Origin: an uncultured Prevotellaceae bacterium
Lineage (GTDB): Bacteria > Bacteroidota > Bacteroidia > Bacteroidales > Bacteroidaceae
Direction: 5' to 3'
Length of the DNA: 40,543 nt
Assembly (NCBI GenBank): GCA_947165505.1
Contig: CAMVAT010000027.1
Span: 1 to 40,543, forward strand
The position numbers were made by a program, and so were the translations under genes. The notes under the pieces were generated by a model. It was not told where the DNA came from, searched no databases, and saw only the letters and a program-made list of their open reading frames with translations. This document shows positions 1 through 7,521 of the stretch, in pieces (position 1 is the stretch's first letter; each line of letters begins with the position of its first letter).

Positions 1-8
1 AATGTCTA

Positions 9-94
9 AACTCCCAGACTCCCACACTCCCATACTCCCATACTCCCACCCCCCCAAAAACTACCCCTCCCCAAAAAACGACCAAACGACCAAT
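9..94 (+). repeat. ACTCCCA-type leader repeat abutting a start codon
   Basis: Tandem imperfect ACTCCCA units, then C-runs, then CGACCAAACGACCAAT directly before the ATG at 95. The coding strand is almost free of G. The same ending (CGACCAAACGACC) precedes the starts at 765, 17612 and 20182. An open reading frame crosses it, but the translated repeat (Pro/Ser/His rich) is not expected to be protein. Confidence 0.8.
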
Positions 95-511
95 ATGGAA
101 TTTTTAACCGATTTGTTTGAACTATGGGGAGCCGCCAACTTGGGCGACTTCTCCAAATATATGTACTTGGCCCATAGCTATAGTACCGTGTTCTACGTGA
201 CCTTGCTGCTGCCTGTGGCGGTGGCGTTCGTTTACTATATCGTGCTCGACCATATCTTGCTGGCCCGTACCGGCAAGTGGGCCGTCACCGGGCTTGTCAC
301 GGGCGTGGTGGCCGGGGTGGTCTCGGCCGTCATCGCACGCGCACAGTTGAATGGTTATATCTTCCGCAATAACCAGTATGATGCCGACATCGCTACGGCC
401 GACTATGTCACCTTCGGCGTCATCGTGCTGGTCTATGCCCTCATCATCTTCTTCATTGCCTCGCTCCTGCTCAAATCCTTCAGCAGCCGCTGCAGGAACA
501 TACCTTTCTAA
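95..511 (+). CDS. small three-helix membrane protein, first gene of the tubulin/actin-like module
   Basis: A 138-residue protein of no family I recognise. I chose the ATG at 95 because the upstream in-frame extension is pure ACTCCCA repeat. Hydrophobic stretches lie at about residues 23-47, 54-78 and 98-126, so it is probably an inner-membrane protein with three helices. The loop between the second and third helices (about 79-97) is polar and contains NGYIFRNNQYDAD. It is followed by a repeat-filled 253 bp gap and then the tubulin-like and actin-like genes on the same strand, which suggests it anchors or partners them at the membrane. That role is inference from context only. The promoter lies outside the window or is not visible. 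Confidence 0.75.
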   Translation: MEFLTDLFELWGAANLGDFSKYMYLAHSYSTVFYVTLLLPVAVAFVYYIVLDHILLARTGKWAVTGLVTGVVAGVVSAVIARAQLNGYIFRNNQYDADIATADYVTFGVIVLVYALIIFFIASLLLKSFSSRCRNIPF

Positions 512-546
512 GAAAGGCCCTAAGGCCTTCCGGGGGTACCCATGTG

Positions 547-617
547 GGGACAGGGCGTGCCCTGTCCGCCATTCGAATGGCGCTCATCCTGCTTGCGGAC
601 AGGGCACGCCCTGTCCC
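547..617. repeat. REP/BIME-like palindrome, copy 1
   Basis: A perfect 23 bp inverted repeat: left arm 547-569, right arm 595-617, separated by 25 bp. Each arm is itself nearly palindromic (GGACAGGGC-GT-GCCCTGTCC), so the element can fold as one long hairpin or two short ones. The spacer starts inside a 12 bp palindrome, CCATTCGAATGG (569-580). A second copy with the same 25 bp spacer length is at 19983-20059. Both are followed by CACGAT(A/G)ACCCA repeats and then the ACTCCCA leader. Confidence 0.9.
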
Positions 618-764
618 TATTTCCAAACACGATAACCCAATCACGATAACTAATGTCCAAACTCCTAAACTCCCAAGCTCCCAAACTCCCCAAAAAACTC
701 CCAAACTCCCCAAAAAACTCCCAAACTCCCCCCAAAAAACGACCAACTCCCTAAACGACCAATA
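618..764 (+). repeat. CACGATAACCC and ACTCCCAAA leader repeat abutting a start codon
   Basis: Runs from the end of the palindrome to the ATG at 765. It contains two CACGATAAC units (628-650), then many ACTCCCAAA/CTCCCCAAAAA units, then AACGACCAA just before the ATG. From about 660 onward the coding strand has very few G residues, so the RNA should be unstructured. No TAnnTTTG promoter is visible in the 253 bp gap between the two genes. Confidence 0.8.
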
Positions 765-2225
765 ATGAGCAAACTATATGTCTATGGCATCGGTGGTACG
801 GGCGCACGTGTGTTGCGCTCGTTGACGATGCTGTTGGCCTCCGGCGTGTCGCTCGGACCTGACATCGACACCATCGTGCCGGTTATCGTCGATCCCGACA
901 CATCCAATGGCGACCTCACACGCACCGTCGGACTGATGCAACTCTATCAGAAAATCAGAGCGCAGTTAAAATTCGACAACCGCCCCGAGAAGCGCGGCTA
1001 TTTCTATACCCAGATCGACGATATGGGCACCAACTTCCGTCTGCATCTGAACAATGTGGCCAATATGCGCTTCGGCGACTATATCGCCTACAACCGCTTC
1101 ACCGCAGACGGACATGTCGACCCCAACCAAGCGCTGCTCTCGCTGCTCTTCTCCGACAGCAACCTCAACTGCCCGCTCGACGTGGGCTTCAAGGGCAATC
1201 CCAATATGGGCGCCATCGTGCTCAACGACCCCATGAACACCGAGGCGCTGGTCGAGTTGCTCAACAACTTCCAGACAGGCGACCGCATCTTCATCATTTC
1301 CAGTATCTTCGGAGGCACGGGAGCAGCCGGTTTCCCGCTCTTCCAAAAGACCTTCCGCGAGGCCGAGGCCCTCGACATCCCCAACTCGTCGGCCATCGCC
1401 AACGCACCTATCGGTGCCGTGTCGGTGCTGCCCTATTTCGGACTGAAAGACGACAAGGACAGCCAAATCAAGATGGAGACCTTCATCTCAAAGACCAAGG
1501 CCGCCCTGAAATACTACATCGGCAATCTGGATGTCGATGCCCTCTACTACGTGTGCGACGCCATCAAAAACAGATATAACAATGTGGAGGGTGCCACCGA
1601 ACAGCGCAACAAAGCACACTTCGTGGAACTGGCAGCGGCGCTGGGCATCGTAGATTTCGCACGCAGCCGGATGGAACATCAACGTCAGGGCTCCATCACG
1701 TCGTTCCGCGAGTTTGCCGTGCGCCAAGACCTCAACCCGCTCTCCTTAGGCGACCTGGGCGCCTCTACCTTCAGTGTCATGGGCCGCGAGATGATGAGTT
1801 TCTATATCTTCGCACGGTTCTTCCTGGAGCATTTCAACGACACGAAAAACTATGCGTGGGCCAAGACATCGACCATGAAGAACACCTCGTATAGCGATGC
1901 CTTCTTCATCGACCTGGGGCAGTTTGTCGATGCCTTCCGCTCGCAGTGGCTCAAAGAGATGTCTGACAACCAACGGTCGTTCCAGCCCTTTGAACTCTAT
2001 TCCAACGAACAAGACATCTTCGACACCATCATCGGCATTGACCCCAAAAAGACATCGATGATGGACCGCATCTTCGGAAAGAATCTCAAAGGCTACCCCG
2101 CCATCGACACCGAGATCTCGGATGTGTCGATGAAGCGCATCAAAGGCCTCGACGCCTATAATTTCTTCATGACCGTACACGAGACGGCCATCAACAATGT
2201 CATCAAACGTAAATATAACATCTAA
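765..2225 (+). CDS. tubulin/FtsZ-like nucleotide-binding protein
   Basis: A 486-residue soluble protein with the layout of the tubulin/FtsZ fold. A glycine-rich first loop, GIGGTGARVL (8-17), stands where FtsZ has its T1 phosphate loop. VIVDPDTSNGDLTR (40-53) fits the T2/T3 region. SSIFGGTGAAGFPLF (179-193) matches the tubulin signature loop (T4, GGGTGTGAAP in FtsZ). The C-terminal half (about 260-486) is mainly helical and unfamiliar. It may belong to the Pfam Tubulin_2 type of bacterial tubulin-like proteins; this needs a profile search. The stop is 8 bp before the actin-like gene, so the two are almost certainly co-translated. GTP binding is likely; polymerisation is only a hypothesis. A plain Rossmann NAD-binding protein is the main alternative, but the GGTGAAG loop argues against it. 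Confidence 0.75.
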   Translation: MSKLYVYGIGGTGARVLRSLTMLLASGVSLGPDIDTIVPVIVDPDTSNGDLTRTVGLMQLYQKIRAQLKFDNRPEKRGYFYTQIDDMGTNFRLHLNNVANMRFGDYIAYNRFTADGHVDPNQALLSLLFSDSNLNCPLDVGFKGNPNMGAIVLNDPMNTEALVELLNNFQTGDRIFIISSIFGGTGAAGFPLFQKTFREAEALDIPNSSAIANAPIGAVSVLPYFGLKDDKDSQIKMETFISKTKAALKYYIGNLDVDALYYVCDAIKNRYNNVEGATEQRNKAHFVELAAALGIVDFARSRMEHQRQGSITSFREFAVRQDLNPLSLGDLGASTFSVMGREMMSFYIFARFFLEHFNDTKNYAWAKTSTMKNTSYSDAFFIDLGQFVDAFRSQWLKEMSDNQRSFQPFELYSNEQDIFDTIIGIDPKKTSMMDRIFGKNLKGYPAIDTEISDVSMKRIKGLDAYNFFMTVHETAINNVIKRKYNI

Positions 2226-2233
2226 ACAGATAC

Positions 2234-5200
2234 ATGCCCTACGTATTCAGATTCCATAAAGGTACGGAGACAGTCGACGGGTGGCAGGAGACCGCCCAGA
2301 TAGGCTCTAAGGACATAGAGGCCATCGACGACCCCAACGGCGCGAAGGCTTCGCTGCCCATCACCTCTATACCCACCCCCTTTGCAGGCTATGAACTGAC
2401 CAAGACGGCCTTTGCCTACTGTGCCGAGCGTGGCAATGAGCGCGGATCGACCATCTATCATAAATTGGTGGCGCAGGCACTCGATGTGCTGGAGATATTC
2501 TTCGGCTACAAGGCCAAATACGAGAAACTGTTTCAGATCGTGGCGTGGGACAAGAGTCGCGACCTGCAAGCACTCTCTGCCGACGGCGTGAGCGAGCATG
2601 CCAGCGTGGCACGCACCCTCTCGCTCTTTCTGGCACAGGATGCACAGTCGTTCCACTTCGACCAGATGCAGTTCGTCTATATGCTCAACTATATCGGCGA
2701 GGGCGCCGTGGGGCAGATCAATATCGTGGGCGGCACATCACCCACGTCGGTGACCATGGCGTCGGCCAACGACCTCACCTATGTCAGCGGCGTGTATCTG
2801 GGATGCTACCATGAGGCGTTTCATGCCGATGCCGACGGCACCTTCCGTTCGCTCATCGACCGCGACCGCGCATTCCGGGAGTATGTCTATCTGCTCGCCA
2901 AACAGCCCGCGTTCAACGCACTCTACCATGAGTTCTACGCCTACGTGGACGCCTGCTTCCGGGCCGACACTGACACCGAGTTCAAAAACCGCCTCAACAC
3001 ATACGCACCAGGACTCTACAACAGCATGTATATGCCCCTGCAGACCGGCAACTCGCAACTGCAACTGCCGGGCGGCATACCACTGATGTGCCTGCGTGGC
3101 GACACCATCGTCGCCGAGAGCGACTTCCGCATCCTCAGCGAGACACCGTGCGACAGACCGCCTCTCGTGCTGCCCGCCGAACCTTATTTCGAAACGGGCA
3201 TGCGCTATGTGACCGCCGATTGGAATGCACAACTCGTGGCACCACCCGCCGACGAGCGGCCCCTCGACGAGCGCACACTGCCATACGACAGCACACAGTA
3301 TCCGTATCTCACCGCCGACGATGTGTTTCAGCCGTCTCTCATCCGTCTGCCTTATCCTGTCAATGAGAGAGCCTACGTCACCTCGCTCTACCGCGACGGA
3401 CGGCCTACGACCGACGACTGCCGCTATCTGATGCCGCTGCGCCCGACGCTCTTCCAATACCTGTCGGTGAAGACCATCGCAGGCTATGCGGGCGCCTCGT
3501 CGCAACCCGTCTTCTCCCTGACCGAACTGCCCGACGGCACCCTGCGCGCCGTGGTCAACATACCCGTGCAGAAAGGGAAGTTCATCGCCCTGCGACGCGA
3601 CTACACACCCATGCAGGGACAGGCCGACGCACAGCGCGGACTATGGCCCGTGGTCGATGCACGCTTCGACTTGTTCCTCTTCCCCTCGTATCATATCAAC
3701 GAGCCCACGATAGCCCGTCCGCAGCGCGTCTATCTGGTGGATGAAGACACCGCAGGCTACAAGAAGACCCAATATCAATACACCGTCAGCGCCTATCAGA
3801 ACTACGGCGCACAGCCGCTGGATGCCACACGCGTGGACAGGGCCGACAAGTCGCAACACTTCCTCTCGTCACGCTATTTCTGCCTCGACCAAGAGTTTGA
3901 CTTCATCTGCGTGAGCAACGGCGAGGCCGAGGGCATCCTCATTCCACGATACCGCGAGGTGAAGATGGGCAACAAGGTGTTCGACTTCGCCATCGACTTC
4001 GGCACCACCAATACCCATATCGAATATAAGAGCGATACCGACAGCGAACCGCAACCGCTGACCATCGCTCCCGACCAAGCGCAGGTGCTGCCGCTCAACT
4101 CTCTCTCGCAACGCACCATCCAGATGCTCGACAGCGAGGGACTGGAGACCTTCTACGGCGGCACGGCACAAGCCTTCATGCAGGAGTTCATGCCCGTGGC
4201 GGTGGGGCAGGGCGAGATAGCACGGTTCCCCATGCGCACCAACCTCTGCTACCGCAGCGGACATCTGGTGGAGGGGCGCGACGTGCTGCCCATGGCCGAC
4301 TACAACATTGGCTTCCACTACGAGAAAGAAGACACTTACGACTATAACGAGACACAGCCCGACCTGAAATGGGACAACAGCCGTGGCAATAACCTGCTGG
4401 TGGAGGCCTATTTCGAGCAACTGCTGCTCATCATCCGCAACAAAGTGCTCCTTTCGGGCGGTATGCTCTCGCGCACAGGCATCACATGGTTCTATCCCGT
4501 CTGCATGCAGCCCTACCAGATAGCTGCGCTCGAAGCGTCGTGGAACAAGCTATGCCGCAAACTCATCGCACCGCAAGGCGCACGCCTGCAAAAGGTGGCT
4601 GAGTCGCTCGCACCCTACTATTACTACACCAAGAAAGAGGATGTGGATGCCGAGACGCGCCCCGTGGTGTCGATGGACATCGGAGGCGGCACCACCGACT
4701 TCGTGGTCTATCACCGTGACAACCAGGCGGTGCTCATCTCATCTGTGCGCTTTGCCGGTAATAATATCTATGGCGACTTCCTGGGGCGCGGCACCGAATA
4801 CAATGGTTTCGTGCGTGCCTTCGCACCCGACTTCGACCTGCGTCTGCGCGACATCACAGGGGTGAGCGACGTCTATGAGAAGTCGAAACGCTCCAGCGCC
4901 GAGTTCGTGTCGTTCCTCTATTCGCTCGACAGCAATCCGCGCATGGCTGGACGCGGCGTGTCGTTCTCGGAGGAGTTGCGTGCCAACGCCCAACTGCGTG
5001 TGGTGCTCCTGCTCTTCTATGCGGCAGAGATCTACTATGCCGCGCGGTTGCTCAAGACCAAGTCGCTGCCCACACCCGCTTACATCACCGTCAGCGGTAC
5101 GGCATCGAAGGTGCTCTCGCTCATCGGTAGTATCGACGCTCTGCAAGCCTTCGCACGCCATATCTTCAATACGGTGCTCGGCGACGACGGACGGGTGGAG

Positions 5201-5650
5201 ATCAAACAGGTGGAAAACCCCAAGGAGATTACCTGCAAGGGCGGACTCAATATGAAAGACCGGTTTGTGGTGGCCGATGTGGAGGAGCTGACGCGTTTCT
5301 GCACGGGTTCTGCCACGCTCGACACAATTGCTCACCCACGCTACAAAGACATTACCGATGTGGTGAGGCACGAGGTGCTCGACGACTACCGCGCTTTCAT
5401 CAACCTCTTCTTCGACCTCAACCAGACCTACTCTTACGCGAAGTATTTCGGTGTGGCTAATGAACGGGAGTTTGCCGACTTCCGTACGATTCTCACCGAG
5501 AAGGCTGAACAAGACTTCAACAAGGTGCTCGCTGCTCGCCGCGACGACATGGCAGGCGAGGAGAACCCCGAACTCAACGACTCTCTCTTCTTCATCCCCC
5601 TCACCGGCGGTATCAGCCGACTGGCCTACCATATCGCGGAACACGCTTGA
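2234..5650 (+). CDS. giant actin/Hsp70-superfamily ATPase with unknown N-terminal half
   Basis: 1138 residues. The C-terminal half carries a complete actin/Hsp70 ATPase set: phosphate-1 loop DFGTTNTH (588-595), phosphate-2 loop DIGGGTTDFVVY (815-826), an adenosine-type motif VSGTASKVL (953-961), and a terminal TGGISRLAYHI (1124-1134) like the last Hsp70 glycine motif. Residues 1-580 match nothing I recognise; they start with FRFHKG and contain ITSIPTPFAGYELTKTAF (near 43-60). There is no signal peptide or membrane helix, so it is cytoplasmic. It follows the tubulin-like gene by 8 bp. The size and the GGGTTD motif recall enterobacterial SrfB, which I cannot verify here. The start at 2234 is the first in-frame ATG after the preceding stop. 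Confidence 0.8.
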   Translation: MPYVFRFHKGTETVDGWQETAQIGSKDIEAIDDPNGAKASLPITSIPTPFAGYELTKTAFAYCAERGNERGSTIYHKLVAQALDVLEIFFGYKAKYEKLFQIVAWDKSRDLQALSADGVSEHASVARTLSLFLAQDAQSFHFDQMQFVYMLNYIGEGAVGQINIVGGTSPTSVTMASANDLTYVSGVYLGCYHEAFHADADGTFRSLIDRDRAFREYVYLLAKQPAFNALYHEFYAYVDACFRADTDTEFKNRLNTYAPGLYNSMYMPLQTGNSQLQLPGGIPLMCLRGDTIVAESDFRILSETPCDRPPLVLPAEPYFETGMRYVTADWNAQLVAPPADERPLDERTLPYDSTQYPYLTADDVFQPSLIRLPYPVNERAYVTSLYRDGRPTTDDCRYLMPLRPTLFQYLSVKTIAGYAGASSQPVFSLTELPDGTLRAVVNIPVQKGKFIALRRDYTPMQGQADAQRGLWPVVDARFDLFLFPSYHINEPTIARPQRVYLVDEDTAGYKKTQYQYTVSAYQNYGAQPLDATRVDRADKSQHFLSSRYFCLDQEFDFICVSNGEAEGILIPRYREVKMGNKVFDFAIDFGTTNTHIEYKSDTDSEPQPLTIAPDQAQVLPLNSLSQRTIQMLDSEGLETFYGGTAQAFMQEFMPVAVGQGEIARFPMRTNLCYRSGHLVEGRDVLPMADYNIGFHYEKEDTYDYNETQPDLKWDNSRGNNLLVEAYFEQLLLIIRNKVLLSGGMLSRTGITWFYPVCMQPYQIAALEASWNKLCRKLIAPQGARLQKVAESLAPYYYYTKKEDVDAETRPVVSMDIGGGTTDFVVYHRDNQAVLISSVRFAGNNIYGDFLGRGTEYNGFVRAFAPDFDLRLRDITGVSDVYEKSKRSSAEFVSFLYSLDSNPRMAGRGVSFSEELRANAQLRVVLLLFYAAEIYYAARLLKTKSLPTPAYITVSGTASKVLSLIGSIDALQAFARHIFNTVLGDDGRVEIKQVENPKEITCKGGLNMKDRFVVADVEELTRFCTGSATLDTIAHPRYKDITDVVRHEVLDDYRAFINLFFDLNQTYSYAKYFGVANEREFADFRTILTEKAEQDFNKVLAARRDDMAGEENPELNDSLFFIPLTGGISRLAYHIAEHA

Positions 5651-5654
5651 GGCA

Positions 5655-5751
5655 GACCCACCCTCTCACCTCTAAGATTAGTGTTTAGTGTTCTTGGCAT
5701 ATCTCCTGCTCCCAGCCCCTTGCCCCTTGCCCCCAAAAACCTCTTTTATCT
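5655..5751 (+). repeat. CTCTCACCTCT and TTGCCCC leader repeat
   Basis: Fills the gap before the ATG at 5752. It holds CCCTCTCACCTCTAAG, a short AT-rich stretch, then GCATATCTCCTGC followed by CCCTTGCCCCTTGCCCCC. The GCATATCTCCTGC...TTGCCCC module recurs at 36039-36070 before another start codon (36109). The coding strand is C/T rich and poor in G over its last 50 bases. Confidence 0.75.
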
Positions 5752-6348
5752 ATGATAGCCATTGTAATTATCCTTTTTGCCGCAGCCATCGCCTACGTGG
5801 AATTCCGGCTCCGTTCGGTGAGTCAGAAAAACGAGGCGTATGAGAAAGAGGCGACCGACTATTTCGCCTCGAAGAAAGAACTGAAAGAACAGCTCGACCG
5901 CGAGATAGCCGAGCGGCGCGAAGCCCTGCGCCTGCTTGATGAGCGTCTGGCTTCGATGGAGAAAAAAATGTTTTACGAGCAGCCTGTCACCTCGTCGCGA
6001 CAGCAGCCACAGACGGCACGGCAGATGCCGCCGACTGATAAGAATGTCTTTTATTTCCGTTGGCCCGCCGACGACGGCACCTTCGACGACACGACACGCC
6101 AACCGGCACAGACGGAAGACACCTATTATGAGTTTCGCCTGACGGATGCCACTCATGCCGAGTTCCGTTTTGTCACCATGAGCGACACGCAGTTGAGCAA
6201 GGCCAACAACAGTTCAAAGAAATACATCGAGCGTGCCTGCTCGTTCACTTCCGCCAAGTCGGGCCGTTACACCTGCGCCCCCGGCACCGCCCGCTTAGAC
6301 CGCGGCCGCTGGGTCATCATAGAGAAGGCGAAGATAGAATATCTTTAA
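5752..6348 (+). CDS. membrane-anchored coiled-coil protein, last gene of the module
   Basis: 198 residues, no family recognised. Residues 1-17 (MIAIVIILFAAAIAYVE) form a single N-terminal membrane helix. About 22-75 is a charged, heptad-like helix rich in Glu, Lys and Arg, a probable coiled coil. A Gln/Pro linker (82-95) leads to a compact C-terminal domain (about 98-198) with alternating strands, containing VFYFRWPADDGTF and a final WVIIEKAKIEYL. It lies 101 bp downstream of the actin-like gene on the same strand, so it is placed as the fourth member of that module. Its topology (short anchor, rod, globular end) would suit a membrane tether; that is inference. The stop TAA is directly followed by an ATG at 6349. 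Confidence 0.75.
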   Translation: MIAIVIILFAAAIAYVEFRLRSVSQKNEAYEKEATDYFASKKELKEQLDREIAERREALRLLDERLASMEKKMFYEQPVTSSRQQPQTARQMPPTDKNVFYFRWPADDGTFDDTTRQPAQTEDTYYEFRLTDATHAEFRFVTMSDTQLSKANNSSKKYIERACSFTSAKSGRYTCAPGTARLDRGRWVIIEKAKIEYL

Positions 6349-6447
6349 ATGTTTCTTATCTCGTCGGGTGTCAGTCCTGTGGATTGCGCTATTCATTCTG
6401 AATTAAAGACAATTTGTGCTTATTCAAAGACGAGCAAGAATAGATTT

Positions 6448-7452
6448 ATGCCAGAGGTGATACACGAAAAATGGCAATGGCAGGAGCCGGGAACCGCATG
6501 GAAAGGCATCGGGGTGTATCATGTCTCACTGACGGTGCCGTCGCGTGAGCAGCTGCTCGGTACATTGGTGATTCCGGACAACGACCCTTCGAAGGCAAGA
6601 GTTGAACGCACAGTTCTAGGCAATGCCGTTGTGAACGAGCTTTACGTGATGTGCAGGCACTATCCGCCTGTCCGCATCCTACAGTTCTGCCTGATGCCCG
6701 ACCATCTACATGCCGTAATCTATGTGACACGAGCGATGGACACAAGCATCCGCAGCGTCATCCGTGGATACTGGCAGGGCGTGAAGAAGCTGGGCAGGGC
6801 ATATACTTTGTCTATTTCTGCCGAATTTAATTCGGCGGCAGAGGACGAAGGGGGCTTTCCTTTTCCTATCTTTACTGAACGGCCATTCATTCGCCCACTG
6901 TCACATCGTGGGCAGTTGAACACGATGATTCGATATGTACGGCTGAACCCACAGCGGTTGGCCACTAAACGCCTTATGCCTGGTTTCTTCCGTGTGCAGC
7001 GGGGGATAGAGATAGGGAATAGAAGCTATGATGGTGTGGGAAACGTGGAGCTACTGATGCAAGCAAACTTCGCTGCTGTGCATGTGCGCCGGTGGATGGT
7101 GGAGCAGGCCCGGCATGGCAACAACCAGCCCCTTCGCGACTACAAGAACGCATGTGTGCTGAAGGCCCGGCGAGGTGATGTGATGGTGTCGCCCTTTATC
7201 TCGCCCGACGAGAAGCAGGTGATGCAAGTGCTCCTGCACGAGCTGAGCCCCCTCATTATTCTTGCTGACAATGGCTTTCGCGACTACTATAAACCCACCG
7301 ATGCCCTGTTCGACGTCTGTGCCGCCGGGCGGGTGCTGATCCTTAGCCCTTGGGGGTACGATAGCAACAAACGGAGCATCAGCCGTGCCGACTGTGTGGC
7401 CCTGAACGCGATGGCGGAGGAGATATGCAATGAACTGAATAAACAAAGATAG
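6448..7452 (+). CDS. HUH/Y1 single-strand transposase, RAYT-like, with C-terminal extension
   Basis: 334 residues from the ATG at 6448; an in-frame ATG at 6349, touching the previous stop, would add 33 residues of unlike composition. The HUH motif is MPDHLHAVI with His86 and His88. The single catalytic Tyr is probably Tyr163 in RYVRLNPQRLA, the spot where REP-associated tyrosine transposases have YIHLNPVRA. This places it in the Y1_Tnp (IS200/RAYT) superfamily. No IS200-type end hairpins flank it, so it looks like a fixed, domesticated gene. Residues from about 190 on, with VSPFISPDEKQVM and AAGRVLILSPWGYD, form an extra Rossmann-like domain. Two palindromes elsewhere in the window (547-617, 19983-20059) are candidate substrates. 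Confidence 0.8.
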   Translation: MPEVIHEKWQWQEPGTAWKGIGVYHVSLTVPSREQLLGTLVIPDNDPSKARVERTVLGNAVVNELYVMCRHYPPVRILQFCLMPDHLHAVIYVTRAMDTSIRSVIRGYWQGVKKLGRAYTLSISAEFNSAAEDEGGFPFPIFTERPFIRPLSHRGQLNTMIRYVRLNPQRLATKRLMPGFFRVQRGIEIGNRSYDGVGNVELLMQANFAAVHVRRWMVEQARHGNNQPLRDYKNACVLKARRGDVMVSPFISPDEKQVMQVLLHELSPLIILADNGFRDYYKPTDALFDVCAAGRVLILSPWGYDSNKRSISRADCVALNAMAEEICNELNKQR

Positions 7453-7521
7453 ATATGATGGCATACCCAGTCAAATAAATGTGCGGACGGGCACAATGAC
7501 CAGCCCCAACAGCGCGCCACG

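Noticed and set aside
544..765. Small open frames running through the palindrome and leader (for example 351-635, 480-746, 544-765)
   Set aside because: They translate the repeat itself into Pro/Ser/Thr or Trp/Gly runs; no start signals.
4739..5644. 301-residue minus-strand frame within the actin-like gene
   Set aside because: Opposite the ATPase domain whose motifs are intact; no independent evidence of coding.
6349..6447. Earlier start for the transposase gene at 6349
   Set aside because: The extra 33 residues do not resemble the family, and the stretch is A/T rich like an untranslated leader; kept only as an alternative.
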